DNA of 64,000 bases, from assembly GCF_016405985.1 (NCBI RefSeq), contig NZ_JAEFCF010000011.1, positions 1-64,000 on the forward strand, given 5' to 3'. Positions 26,431-35,848 of the stretch are shown here, one piece after another. A model generated the notes under the pieces. The model did no database searches. It saw only the letters and a program-made list of their open reading frames with translations, and had not been told where the DNA came from. Within the stretch, counting starts at the first letter, position 1; every line of letters begins with the position of its first letter. The position numbers were made by a program, and so were the translations under genes. This DNA comes from Paracoccus sp. IB05 (lineage in GTDB: Bacteria; Pseudomonadota; Alphaproteobacteria; Rhodobacterales; Rhodobacteraceae).

Positions 26431-27717
26431 ATGAAACCGGAAGAGACCAAACATTTCCTGTTGCTGCAGGGTCCGCATGGGCCCTTCTTCTCACGTCTTG
26501 GAAAGATGCTCAGCCATTCCGGCGCAAAGGTCTGGCGCGTCGGCTTCAACCGGGGCGACCGCGCGCTCTGGCATGACGGCGCAAGCTATATCCCCTGGCG
26601 CGGCCGCCCTGAGGACTGGCCGGCAGGGTTTGCCGCCATCATCGAGGAAAAAGGCATCACCGATCTGGTGCTTTACGGCGACACCCGTCCCAATCATGCC
26701 AAAGCCATCGCCGTCGCGCGCGCGATGGGCGTGACCATCCATGTCTTCGAGGAAGGCTATCTGCGCCCCTATTGGGTGACCTATGAGCGCAATGGCTCGA
26801 ACGGCAATTCCCGGCTGATGGATACGAGCGTCGATGAAATGCGTGCCGCCCTTGCACGCACCGATACCGATCTGCCCGATGCTCCGGCACGGTGGGGCGA
26901 TATGCGCCAGCATATGTTCTGGGGGGCGCTCTATCACTGGTTCGTCTGGGCCGGATTCTGGGATTATCGCAATTTCCGCCCGCATCGCGCCCTTACCGTG
27001 CGCCAGGAATTCCTGCTTTATGTAAAGCGGCTGTGCCTGCTGCCCTTCCACGCGCTGGAACGCCGCCTGGCCACCTGGCGCATCCGCTATGGTGGTTTCC
27101 CCTATCATCTGGCGATCCTGCAGCTGGAACATGATGCCAGCTTCCGTGACCATTCGCCCTTCACCACCATGGGCGAGTTTCTCGATGTGGTGATCCAGGG
27201 CTTTTCTGAGGGCGCGCCGAAACACCATCATCTCGTGTTCAAGGCGCATCCGCTGGAAGACGGGCGCATCGCGGTGAAATCGACCATCCGGCGGCTGGCG
27301 CAACAATATGGTGTGGCCAGACGCGTGCATTTCGTGCGCGGCGGCAAACTCGCCGCATTGCTGAACCATGCGCGGTCTGCGGTGACGGTGAATTCGACCG
27401 CCGGGCAACAGGCGCTCTGGCGCGGATTGCCGCTGCGGACTTTTGGGCGTGCGGTCTATTCCAAGCCGGAATTTGTCTCTTCCCAGCCTGCCGCGCAGTT
27501 TTTTGCCGAAGGAAAACGCCCCGACACCCGCGCCTATCGCGATTACCGGCATTATTTGCTCGAGACCAGTCAGGTCGCCGGTGGCTTCTACTCCTCGCGT
27601 GGGCGGCGTGAATTACTACGACAGGTTGTGGATATGCTGCTCTCCGGGCAGGATCCCTATGATGCTTTGACCAGCGGAAACGCGGCACCAAGGCAACAGT
27701 TGCGGCTGGTGACCTGA
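26431..27717 (+). CDS. kpsS: Capsular polysaccharide synthesis protein KpsS
   Basis: A glycosyltransferase-like enzyme that in group 2 capsules adds the first Kdo to lyso-phosphatidylglycerol, starting the poly-Kdo linker that KpsC extends. The 428-residue protein shows the family pattern: HVFEEGYLRPYWVTYE at about 108-123, the HHLVFKAHPLEDGR stretch and VNSTAGQQALWRGLPLRTFG near the end. The start is the ATG at 26431 (a GTG lies 6 bp upstream). The outer-membrane export protein and kpsC follow on the same strand, forming a capsule module. Confidence 0.87.
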   Translation: MKPEETKHFLLLQGPHGPFFSRLGKMLSHSGAKVWRVGFNRGDRALWHDGASYIPWRGRPEDWPAGFAAIIEEKGITDLVLYGDTRPNHAKAIAVARAMGVTIHVFEEGYLRPYWVTYERNGSNGNSRLMDTSVDEMRAALARTDTDLPDAPARWGDMRQHMFWGALYHWFVWAGFWDYRNFRPHRALTVRQEFLLYVKRLCLLPFHALERRLATWRIRYGGFPYHLAILQLEHDASFRDHSPFTTMGEFLDVVIQGFSEGAPKHHHLVFKAHPLEDGRIAVKSTIRRLAQQYGVARRVHFVRGGKLAALLNHARSAVTVNSTAGQQALWRGLPLRTFGRAVYSKPEFVSSQPAAQFFAEGKRPDTRAYRDYRHYLLETSQVAGGFYSSRGRRELLRQVVDMLLSGQDPYDALTSGNAAPRQQLRLVT

Positions 27718-27807
27718 GTTTCCGAAAACCAGAGACTTTCAATTTCCGTGATATTCCGTATTGTTGCGGTCAAAACTTGAGGCAAATCCGCTAAAGGAGC
27801 CCGAGCA

Positions 27808-28944
27808 GTGATCGGACATACCACGAGGGGGGCGAAAGCCCTGGCCTTGATCGCCATTGTCGCCGTGACCGCGAGTTGCGGCCTGCCGCGGTCGGGGCCG
27901 AACAAGAAAGAGATCTTTGCAGGCTCGGTCCTGAAAGAGGGCGATGCCTTTATCGTCAGCGTCAATCCAAGGGTCACGCGCGCCACCGCCGTGCTGCCCT
28001 CTTTCGGGTTTTCAGACAGCTTCCAGAAGGCCGGCAAGATGGGGTCGGACACGATCTCGAATGGCGACCTGCTGTCGATCACCGTGTTTGAAAACGTCCG
28101 CGACGATCCGCTTCTGGGCAATACCGGCCAGCGCGTCTCGCAGCTGACCGAGGTCCAGGTCGACGGCCAGGGCTTTGTCTTCATCCCCTATGCCGGCCGG
28201 ATCAAAGCCGCCGGCACTTCGGTCGAGGCCGTGCGCTCCGCCATCACCCGCAAGCTTGATGCGCAAACGCCGGACCCGCAGGTCCAGGTGGCGCGCGTGG
28301 CCGGCGACGGCTCGACCGTGACGATCAACGGCTCGGTCACCGCCCCGGGTGTCTTCCCGATCGAACAGCCGACCCGCACGCTGGCCTCCATGCTGGCCCG
28401 TGCCGGCGGCGTCGTGATTGACCCGTCAACAGCGCTTGTACGCGTGACCCGTGGCGGTCAGACCGGCAAGATCTGGCTGAAAGATCTCTGGGCCAATCCG
28501 AAAATGGATATCGCGCTGCGTCCCGGCGACCGGATCGTGATTGAGGAAGATGAACGCAAATTTACCGCCCTTGGCGCGACCGGCACGCAAACCGTGGTCC
28601 CGTTCGAGAGCGAAAGCCTCTCGGCCATCGAGGCCCTGGCCACGGTGGGCGGGTTGCAGACCATGGCTGCCGACCCGACCGGCGTCTTCGTCTTCCGCAA
28701 CGAACCCGAAGCCATCGCCAATGCCGTGCTCGGCCGCAGCGATCTCAGGGGCGATCAGCGGGTGGTCTATGTGCTCGACCTGACCGCGCCGACCGGCATG
28801 TTCGAAGCGCGTGACTTCCTCGTCCGCGATGGCGACACCGTCTATGTCACCGAGGCGCCCTATGTTCAGTGGCAGAAATCGCTTTCCGTGCTGACGGGAT
28901 CGGCCGGGGCCGCGGCGAGCCTCAACTCCGCCGCCGGCAACTGA
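27808..28944 (+). CDS. Outer-membrane polysaccharide export lipoprotein (OPX, Wza/KpsD-like)
   Basis: A 378-residue exported lipoprotein: signal peptide, then lipobox VTASC with Cys24 as lipid site. The polysaccharide-export (PES) domain follows (SNGDLLSITVFEN ... GFVFIPYAGRIKAAG), then two SLBB domains (ITINGSVTAPGVFPIEQP-like and the VVPFESESLSAIEAL region). OPX proteins form the outer-membrane exit of capsule or exopolysaccharide. The start is a GTG at 27808 with AAGGAG upstream. It lies between kpsS and kpsC; no KpsE/KpsMT inner-membrane exporter is present in the window. Confidence 0.88.
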   Translation: MIGHTTRGAKALALIAIVAVTASCGLPRSGPNKKEIFAGSVLKEGDAFIVSVNPRVTRATAVLPSFGFSDSFQKAGKMGSDTISNGDLLSITVFENVRDDPLLGNTGQRVSQLTEVQVDGQGFVFIPYAGRIKAAGTSVEAVRSAITRKLDAQTPDPQVQVARVAGDGSTVTINGSVTAPGVFPIEQPTRTLASMLARAGGVVIDPSTALVRVTRGGQTGKIWLKDLWANPKMDIALRPGDRIVIEEDERKFTALGATGTQTVVPFESESLSAIEALATVGGLQTMAADPTGVFVFRNEPEAIANAVLGRSDLRGDQRVVYVLDLTAPTGMFEARDFLVRDGDTVYVTEAPYVQWQKSLSVLTGSAGAAASLNSAAGN

Positions 28945-28952
28945 GGCCAGCA

Positions 28953-31022
28953 TTGGCCGTCGAACGTGACCCGAAACCAGAGGCCGCCGTGGTGATCCCA
29001 CGGCGGCTTTTCCATCAGAACCTGTCCTTCCTGCGCGACCGCCGGCTGAAGCGGATCCTCGCTCTCGCCGGGCATGAGCTGCGCTTCGGCCTGCCGAAAC
29101 CGGGCGACGGCGTCGTGGTCTGGGGCGCCAGCCCCACCGCCTGGCGCGGCGAGAAAGTGGCGGCAAAACGCGATGTGCCGCTGGTGCGGCTGGAGGATGC
29201 GTTTCTGCGCTCGATCCGGCCGGGGCGAATGGGCGAACCCGGGCTGGGCCTGCTGATCGATGCAGAAGGGATCCATTTCGACCCTTCGGATATCTCGCTG
29301 ACCGAGCGGATTCTCTCGACTGATCCCCTGGACAATTCGAACATTCTGAGCCGCGCAAAGGTCGGAATCGAGCGGCTTCGCGCGCTTGAATTGTCCAAAT
29401 ACAATCTGCACGATATTTCCCTGCCTCCACCACCGCCGGGGTATGTGCTGGTGGTCGATCAGACGCTGAACGATGCCTCACTGCGGGCTTCGGGTGCGGA
29501 TCGGGGATCTTTCGAGGACATGCTCGAGACCGCGCGCCGCGACTGGCCGCATCTGCCGATCCTGATCCGCGCGCATCCTGAAACTGCCAGGGGGCTGCGC
29601 CCCGGTCATTACGGGCCCGAGCATCTGCGTGACCCGGACGGGCCGGGGATCAGCTTTTCCGACCCCGCCATCCCGCCTTACGCGCTGCTGGAAGGCGCGG
29701 TGGCGGTCTATACCGTGTCGTCACAGCTTGGGTTTGAGGCCATCCTTGCCGGGCATCGCCCCCGCGTCTGGGGGTTGCCCTTCTATGCCGGCTGGGGGCT
29801 GACCGAAGACCGCACCCCGCCGTCCCGCCGCAGGCGCAAGCTGACACGGGCGCAGCTCTTTGCCGGTGTGATGATCCTCGCGCCCCGCTGGTATGACCCC
29901 TGCCGCGACCGGCTGTGCAGCTTTGAAGAGGTGGTCGATCAGCTGGAGGCCGAGCTGCGCGCCTTTCGCCAGGATCGTCATGGCCATAGCGCCCTGGGGA
30001 TGCGCTTGTGGAAACGCTGGCGGTTGCAGGCGTTTTTCGGGCGCGAGAAGCCGCTGCGCTTTATCGAGGGGGCGGCGCAGGCGAAGGGGGAAAGCCTGCT
30101 GGTCTGGGCCGGGAAAGCGCAGGACTCCCTGCCCCCGGGCGCGCTCAGGGTCGAGGATGGGTTCCTGCGCTCACGCGGGCTCGGGGCCGAACTGGTGCCG
30201 CCTTTGTCACTGGTGGCCGATGACCTCGGGATCTATTACGACCCCGCGCAGCCCTCGCGGCTGGAAGAGCTGATCAAGGCGCCTCTTCCCCCCGGCGGAC
30301 ATGCCCGTGCAACGCGGCTGATCGAAAGGTTGCGCGCGGCCAACCTGACAAAATACAACATTGAAGGTGCCGTTCCGGCGCTTCCTGACCACGAGACCGA
30401 CCAGAGATCCCGCATTCTGGTTCCGGGCCAGGTCGAAGACGACGCCTCGATCCTGAGGGGCGCCGGTGCCATCCGGACCAATCTCGATCTGCTGAAAGCC
30501 ACCCGCGCAGCCAACCCGGACGCGCTGATCCTTTATAAACCGCATCCCGATGTCGAGGCCGGTCTGCGCCCCGGGGCGCTCCCCGCCGATCAGACTGCAC
30601 CGCTGGCCGATCTGGTCCTGACCCATGCCAGTATGGCGGCCGCGCTGGATGAGGTGGACGAGGTCTGGACCATGACCTCGCTCACCGGGTTCGAGGCCCT
30701 GATCCGGGGCAAGGCGGTCACGACCTTCGGTGCGCCCTTCTATGCCGGCTGGGGGCTGACCCGCGATCTGGGCGAGATGCCGGAACGCCGGCTCCGCCGG
30801 GCCGATGGCGCGTTGCTGCCCCGGCCCGATCTGGCGCAGCTCGTCCATGCCAGCCTGATCGCCTATCCGCGCTACTGGGATCCGGTCTCGCGTCGCCCCT
30901 GCCCGGTCGAGGTCGCCCTCGACCGGCTGGCCAGCGGCACCATCCCGCATCCCGGCCTCATCAACCGGCTGATCGCGAAGTTACAGGGCCGCTTTGCCAG
31001 CCATGCCCGGCTTTGGCGCTAA
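28953..31022 (+). CDS. kpsC: Capsular polysaccharide synthesis protein KpsC
   Basis: A tandem Kdo-transferase that builds the poly-Kdo linker of capsule glycolipid. About 689 residues form two related halves, each with an FLRS(I/R)-type motif following VEDGF/LEDAF, an LSKYN/LTKYN segment, an IRAHPE/YKPHPD motif and an FYAGWGLT box (at about 269 and 595). The start is uncertain. No ATG is usable; the TTG at 28953, 8 bp after the export gene stop and behind a GAGG, is preferred, with GTG at 28989 as alternative. The last 42 bp overlap the tail of the convergent MATE gene. Confidence 0.88.
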   Translation: MAVERDPKPEAAVVIPRRLFHQNLSFLRDRRLKRILALAGHELRFGLPKPGDGVVVWGASPTAWRGEKVAAKRDVPLVRLEDAFLRSIRPGRMGEPGLGLLIDAEGIHFDPSDISLTERILSTDPLDNSNILSRAKVGIERLRALELSKYNLHDISLPPPPPGYVLVVDQTLNDASLRASGADRGSFEDMLETARRDWPHLPILIRAHPETARGLRPGHYGPEHLRDPDGPGISFSDPAIPPYALLEGAVAVYTVSSQLGFEAILAGHRPRVWGLPFYAGWGLTEDRTPPSRRRRKLTRAQLFAGVMILAPRWYDPCRDRLCSFEEVVDQLEAELRAFRQDRHGHSALGMRLWKRWRLQAFFGREKPLRFIEGAAQAKGESLLVWAGKAQDSLPPGALRVEDGFLRSRGLGAELVPPLSLVADDLGIYYDPAQPSRLEELIKAPLPPGGHARATRLIERLRAANLTKYNIEGAVPALPDHETDQRSRILVPGQVEDDASILRGAGAIRTNLDLLKATRAANPDALILYKPHPDVEAGLRPGALPADQTAPLADLVLTHASMAAALDEVDEVWTMTSLTGFEALIRGKAVTTFGAPFYAGWGLTRDLGEMPERRLRRADGALLPRPDLAQLVHASLIAYPRYWDPVSRRPCPVEVALDRLASGTIPHPGLINRLIAKLQGRFASHARLWR

Positions 31023-32375
31023 CCGCCAGAAGCGGATCATCAGGCTCACCGCCGCCCCGACCAGGCCGATCACCAGCCCCGACCACAGCCCGACCCCGCC
31101 AAAGCCCAGCGGGAAAGCCAGCCCATAGCTGACCGGAATTCCGATCACCCAATAGCTCAGCGTGGCGAGCCACATCGGCACCGCCGTATCCTGAATTCCG
31201 CGCAACAGGCCAAGCGCCATCACCTGCATCGCATCCGCGAGCTGGAACAAGGCCGCCAGCGCCAGCAGCGTCATCCCGAATTGCAGAACAAAATCAGACC
31301 CCGGTTTCTCAAGGTCGAGGAACTGCCGCACCAGCAATTCCGGCACGCTCAGAAAGACGATGATCACCACAACCGCGACAAGGAAAGAGATCAGCAGCGC
31401 CGCGCCAGAGGCCAGCCGTATCCCCGCCGGATCCGCGCGCCCCGAAGCCTCGGCCACCCGGATCGTTGCAGCATTCGACAGGCCGACATGGCACATGAAG
31501 GCCAGCGCGGTGATTTCCAGTGCAATGCCATGCGCGGCCAGCTGACGGGTGCCGATCCAGCCCATCATGAGCGCGCTGGCCTGGAAGAGCCCGCTTTCCG
31601 CAAGCCCGGTCAGCCCGATCGGCAGGCCCAGCCGCCAGACCTCGCGCAGCGCCGCCACGTCGATACGCCAGAACCGCCGGAAGAGCTGAAACTGCCGCAG
31701 CGCCGGCAACAGCCCGGCATAAAGCCCCAGCCCCAGCAGCGAAAAGACCTGTACCACCAGCGTCGCCACGCCTGCGCCGCCGACCCCCATCTCGGGCGCG
31801 CCGCCATTGCCGAAGATCAGGAACCAGTTGACGATGATATTGACCACCACTGCCGCCACCGTGACCCAGAGCACGATCTGCGTCCGCCCAAGCGCTGCGA
31901 GCCAGGCCTGCAACACCGCCACGCCAAGCGTCGGCACCATGCCAAGCCCTGCGATGCGCAGGTAATATTGCGCCTCGGCCGCCACTTCGGGCTTTTGTCC
32001 AAGCGCCAGCATGATCGGCCCGGCAAACCAGAATATCGGATAGACCAGCAGGCCAAAGCCGATGGACAACCAAAGTCCCATCCGCGCCGCGCGCCGGAGC
32101 TCGGTGTCATCGCCACGCGCCCTTGCGCTCGCGGCCAGCGGCATCACCGCGCGTGCAAAACCCGAGCCCACGACGAAGAGAATGAAAAAGCTCGACGCCG
32201 CGATCACCAGCGCGCCCTGCTGCACCACGCCATACCAGCCGACCATGGCGGTATTGACCACATGCAGCGAAAATTGCGCGATGGAAGACCCGGCCAGCGG
32301 CAAGCCAAGCCGCAGCGTCTCACGCAGATGCCTGGCGAATGTGAGCGGACGGGCGGGCTGCGACAAATTATCCAT
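30981..32375 (-). CDS. MATE-family multidrug exporter (NorM-like)
   Basis: A 464-residue inner-membrane cation/drug antiporter with twelve hydrophobic segments in two halves. Typical features are the first-helix LRLGLPLAGSSIAQF, the ARGDDTELRRAARMG loop and WLAALGRTQIVLWV. The family exports cationic drugs or other small molecules in exchange for Na+ or H+; substrate unknown. Its 3' end overlaps kpsC on the opposite strand by 42 bp. The ATG at 32375 follows a short leader; ppk2 lies upstream on the same strand, 56 bp away. Confidence 0.88.
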   Translation of the reverse strand: MDNLSQPARPLTFARHLRETLRLGLPLAGSSIAQFSLHVVNTAMVGWYGVVQQGALVIAASSFFILFVVGSGFARAVMPLAASARARGDDTELRRAARMGLWLSIGFGLLVYPIFWFAGPIMLALGQKPEVAAEAQYYLRIAGLGMVPTLGVAVLQAWLAALGRTQIVLWVTVAAVVVNIIVNWFLIFGNGGAPEMGVGGAGVATLVVQVFSLLGLGLYAGLLPALRQFQLFRRFWRIDVAALREVWRLGLPIGLTGLAESGLFQASALMMGWIGTRQLAAHGIALEITALAFMCHVGLSNAATIRVAEASGRADPAGIRLASGAALLISFLVAVVVIIVFLSVPELLVRQFLDLEKPGSDFVLQFGMTLLALAALFQLADAMQVMALGLLRGIQDTAVPMWLATLSYWVIGIPVSYGLAFPLGFGGVGLWSGLVIGLVGAAVSLMIRFWRLAPKPGMAGKAAL

Positions 32376-32431
32376 GCCGCAGGTCTATCCTTTGATCAAA
32401 TTAGCAGCAAGGCGCCGCGAGATGCGGCGTC

Positions 32432-33418
32432 TCAGCCATTCCGCACAGCCGGATGTTTGGCGCTGCCCGGGATATGCCCCGCCCCCCGCAAAACCTGCGC
32501 CGCCGAGCCGATGATCAGCGGATCTGGCTGCATCACCAGCGCGTGATCCTTGCCGGGATAGTCCAGCGAGGCGAGGAAATGCTTCATACAATTCAGCCGG
32601 GCGCGTTTCTTGTCATTCGACTTCACAATGGTCCAGGGCGCATCGGCAGTATCGGTGTAGAAGAACATCGCCTCCTTGGCCTCGGTGTAGTCATCCCATT
32701 TGTCGAGGCTCGCCTTGTCGATGGGCGAGAGTTTCCACATTTTCAGAGGATCGGTCTCGCGCGCCCTGAAGCGTTTGAACTGTTCGCCTTTGGTGACCGA
32801 GAACCAGTATTTGTAAAGCCGGATCCCCGAACGGACCAGCATCCGTTCCAGCTCCGGCGCCTCGCGCATGAATTCGAGATATTCCGGCGGGGTGCAAAAG
32901 CCCATCACCCGCTCGACGCCCGCCCGGTTGTACCAGGACCGGTCAAAGAACACGATCTCGCCGGCGGTGGGCAGATGCTGGATATAGCGCTGAAAGAACC
33001 ATTCGCCCTTTTCCTTGTCCGAGGGTTTGGTCAGCGCCACCACCCGCGCATATCGCGGATTCAGATGTTCCATGAACCGCTTGATGGTACCGCCCTTGCC
33101 GGCCGCATCGCGCCCCTCCATCAGAAGGACGAATTTCTGCCCGGTCTCCTGCGCCCAGATCTGCACTTTCAGCAACTCGGCCTGAAGCTGCGCCTTTTCC
33201 CGTTCATAGGCGACACGCCCCATCATTCGCCCATAGGGGTAGCGCCCGCTTTCGAAAGCCTCGCGAATTTCATCCTGGGTCACGGCGGGAAAATGGCGCG
33301 GCGGCGCGAGAGTGTCGCCGGTCTCAAGCGGCAGCACCGGCCGGGCCGGGCTATCTCCCGGGACAGCCTCTGGCTCAGACGGTTGTTCATTGCCGCTGAC
33401 ATGCAGATCTTTGCTCAT
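32432..33418 (-). CDS. ppk2: Polyphosphate kinase 2
   Basis: Moves phosphate between polyphosphate and nucleoside diphosphates. The 328-residue protein has the PPK2 core: Walker A EGRDAAGKGGT at 101-111, the catalytic DRSWYNRAG at 159-167, and the lid region near KPSDKEKGEWFFQRY. An extra N-terminal tail of about 45 residues is Pro/Glu-rich. This single-domain, class I type usually makes GTP or ATP from polyphosphate. The start is the ATG at 33418 with AAGGAG just before; an in-frame extension to 33643 is not credible. Confidence 0.93.
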   Translation of the reverse strand: MSKDLHVSGNEQPSEPEAVPGDSPARPVLPLETGDTLAPPRHFPAVTQDEIREAFESGRYPYGRMMGRVAYEREKAQLQAELLKVQIWAQETGQKFVLLMEGRDAAGKGGTIKRFMEHLNPRYARVVALTKPSDKEKGEWFFQRYIQHLPTAGEIVFFDRSWYNRAGVERVMGFCTPPEYLEFMREAPELERMLVRSGIRLYKYWFSVTKGEQFKRFRARETDPLKMWKLSPIDKASLDKWDDYTEAKEAMFFYTDTADAPWTIVKSNDKKRARLNCMKHFLASLDYPGKDHALVMQPDPLIIGSAAQVLRGAGHIPGSAKHPAVRNG

Positions 33419-33796
33419 AAGGAACTCCTTCACCATACTGCAAAACGACACCCGTCTTGTCGGGGCTCCGGGCGGGGCGGGCCGGACCGGAAGGGGCAGG
33501 CCGAAGCATAATCCTGACCGCAGCATCTGACCTTGATCCTGGACAAACGAGGCGCGCGGCCAGGCCTGCATCCGAGGAGAGACCGGCAAAGTCAGCCGCA
33601 GAACCGGAGCGGAGCCCCCCCCGCCTTTCCCCGCAAACCCCACCCGCGCGAAAAACGCTCCTGCCTGGCGGGCTCTCGCAGGAAATCTCTTCCCAATCGG
33701 GTGAGCGACCCCGGCAGCCAGTGGATTTTCGTCCCGCTTCTGCTATTGGGGCCGGGTCATTTCAGGCAAACTCTGCCCGGCTTTGGGGACCCCGCC
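33419..33796. other. ppk2 / GST divergent gap
   Basis: 378 bp between divergent genes. Reading frames cross it but none has a ribosome-binding site or family features. No clear repeat, riboswitch or terminator seen. Confidence 0.45.
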
Positions 33797-34456
33797 ATGA
33801 TCACCCTTTACGGCGTCTATCGTTCACGCGCCTCGCGCCCGCTCTGGCTCCTCGGCGAGATCGGCTGCGATTTCACCCATGTGCCGGTGATCCAGGCCTA
33901 TCGCCTCAAGGATGCGAAGGCAGAGGATGCGGTCCTGAACACCGCCTCGCCCGATTATCTCGCCGTCAATCCGCAGGGCCAGATCCCCGCGATGGAGGAT
34001 GACGGGCTATTGCTGACCGAGTCGCTGGCGATCACCCTCCATATCGCGCGCCGCCATGGTGGCAGCTTTGGCCCGGCCGACGGGTCCGAGCAATCACTGA
34101 TGGAGCAATGGGCGCTTTACGCGGCAACCTCGCTGGAACCGCCGGCGCTCGAAATCCTGCTTGCCGTCGAATCCGGCGGCGACACCCTGCCCGAGACCCG
34201 CGCCGCGATCCGGGTCAGCGCAGAAAAACTGCGCCGGCCGCTGAACCGGCTGGAACGGCATCTGAGCGGACATGACTGGCTGGTGGGCGACCGCTTTACC
34301 GCCGCCGATATCAATACTGCCGAATGCCTGCGCTATGCCCAGGGCTATCCCGCGCTTCTGGCGGAATACCCGCATGTGAGCGACTGGCTCGCCCGCTGCC
34401 AGGCCCGCCCGGCGTTCCAGACCTTCTGGGCCAGGCGCGAAGCAGAGCCCGCCTGA
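33797..34456 (+). CDS. Glutathione S-transferase family protein
   Basis: A 219-residue cytosolic GST. The N-terminal thioredoxin-like domain opens with MITLYGVYRSRASRPLWLL, where the usual catalytic Ser/Tyr lies near residue 10, and has the NPQGQIPAMEDDGLLLTES motif (cis-Pro and glutathione-binding ES) at about 59-77. The helical C-terminal domain carries GDRFTAADINTAECLRYA. It is most like the small bacterial GSTs related to the theta/nu groups; substrate unknown. The ATG at 33797 is the first sensible start; a longer upstream frame is non-coding. Confidence 0.87.
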   Translation: MITLYGVYRSRASRPLWLLGEIGCDFTHVPVIQAYRLKDAKAEDAVLNTASPDYLAVNPQGQIPAMEDDGLLLTESLAITLHIARRHGGSFGPADGSEQSLMEQWALYAATSLEPPALEILLAVESGGDTLPETRAAIRVSAEKLRRPLNRLERHLSGHDWLVGDRFTAADINTAECLRYAQGYPALLAEYPHVSDWLARCQARPAFQTFWARREAEPA

Positions 34457-34595
34457 CCCCGGGAACGGGCACCTGCGCACAGTGGTTGCGCGCCGCTGCT
34501 TCTGGCATTGGCGCGCCGATCGCCCCATCTTTCCGTCAAACGATCCGGCGCGGCCACTGGCCCGGCCCGGATCTCAGGATCAGGGGATTTGAACC

Positions 34596-35615
34596 ATGAA
34601 GAAAATCGGTTTTCTGTCTTTCGGCCATTGGTCGACCCAGCAGGGCTCGGCCACCCGTTCGGCCCAGGATGTGCTGCTCCAGAGCATCGAGCTGGCCGAA
34701 GCCGCCGAAGAGCTTGGCGCGGACGGCGCCTATTACCGGGTTCACCATTTCGCCCGGCAGCTGTCTTCGCCCTTCCCGCTGCTCGCCGCCATCGGCGCGC
34801 GCACGAAGAAGATCGAGATCGGCACCGGCGTGATCGATATGCGCTATGAGAACCCGCATTACATGGTCGAGGATGCCGGCTCTGCCGATCTGATCTCCGG
34901 CGGCAGGCTGCAACTGGGGATCTCGCGCGGCTCGCCCGAACAGGTGATCGATGGCTGGCGCCATTTCGGCTATGCGCCGGCCGAGGGCGAGACCGACCAG
35001 GATCTGGCCCGCGACCATGCGCTGACCTTCCTGCAATTGCTGGAAGGCCAGGGTTTTGCCAAACCCAATCCACGCCCGATGTTCCCGAACCCGCCGGGCC
35101 TCTTGCGGCTGGAGCCGCATTCCGAAGGGCTGAGGAACCGCATCTGGTGGGGGGCGGCTTCGGATCAGACTGCGATCTGGGCGGCGCAGCTGGGGATGAA
35201 TCTGCAAAGCTCGACCCTGAAATGGGATGAAACCGGCGAGCCTTTCCATGTGCAACAGGCCAACCAGATCCGCAAATACCGCGCGGCCTGGAAAGAGGCG
35301 GGCCATAGGCACACGCCCCGCGTCTCGGTCAGCCGCTCGATCTTCGCGATCACCACGGCGCAGGACCAGATGTATTTCGGGCAATCCCGCCCCGACCAGG
35401 ACCAGGTCGGTGTGATCGACGACCAGCGCGCGGTGTTCGGTCGCTCCTATGCCGCCGAGCCGCAAAAGCTGATCGAGGAGCTGCGCCAGGACGAAGCCAT
35501 CGCCGAGGCCGATACCCTGCTTTTGACGGTGCCGAACACCCTGGGCGTCGATTACAACGCCCATGTGATCGAAAGCATCCTGAAACATGTCGCCCCGGCG
35601 CTTGGCTGGCGCTGA
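34596..35615 (+). CDS. Luciferase-like (LLM) flavin-dependent oxidoreductase
   Basis: A 339-residue TIM-barrel flavoprotein of the bacterial luciferase family, opening with KKIGFLSFGHW and carrying the IEIGTGVIDMRYENP and ISGGRLQLGISRGSPEQV segments typical of the single-component group. It likely uses FMNH2 and oxygen on a small organic substrate; substrate unknown. A clear terminator (35627-35646) follows 11 bp after the stop. The gene stands alone downstream of the GST. Confidence 0.85.
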   Translation: MKKIGFLSFGHWSTQQGSATRSAQDVLLQSIELAEAAEELGADGAYYRVHHFARQLSSPFPLLAAIGARTKKIEIGTGVIDMRYENPHYMVEDAGSADLISGGRLQLGISRGSPEQVIDGWRHFGYAPAEGETDQDLARDHALTFLQLLEGQGFAKPNPRPMFPNPPGLLRLEPHSEGLRNRIWWGAASDQTAIWAAQLGMNLQSSTLKWDETGEPFHVQQANQIRKYRAAWKEAGHRHTPRVSVSRSIFAITTAQDQMYFGQSRPDQDQVGVIDDQRAVFGRSYAAEPQKLIEELRQDEAIAEADTLLLTVPNTLGVDYNAHVIESILKHVAPALGWR

Positions 35616-35626
35616 GGAAAAGACGT

Positions 35627-35646
35627 CCGGCCCCTTCCGGGGCCGG
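35627..35646 (+). terminator. Terminator after the LLM gene
   Basis: A perfect 8-bp stem (35627-35634 with 35639-35646) with a TTCC loop, directly after the stop codon; no T run, and the repeat element follows. Confidence 0.6.
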
Positions 35647-35658
35647 ATGCCTCCGGCG

Positions 35659-35756
35659 GGGATATTTAGAGACAGAAAATGATAAAGCTTCCCGCATATT
35701 TTCTGTCTCTAAATATCCCGGGGGAGGCTCCGCCAGGAGCCGGGGGCAGCGCCCCC
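35659..35756. repeat. Dispersed intergenic repeat, inverted dimer 1
   Basis: Two perfect 22-nt arms (35659-35680 and 35698-35719) face each other across a 17-nt loop. To the right lie a palindromic linker and a GGGGGC-agc-GCCCCC hairpin (35742-35756). Each arm corresponds to the CCCCGG-TATTT-A/G-rich tail seen at 3974-4001 and 8725-8752. In RNA this would form a very long hairpin. Confidence 0.8.
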
Positions 35757-35848
35757 TTCCCGGCCTCCACAGGAAAATCCCCCCTGGATCTTGCGCGCCT
35801 GCCCCTCGCAGTGGTCTAATGCTGTGCTACAAACCATAAGAGCAGCGC

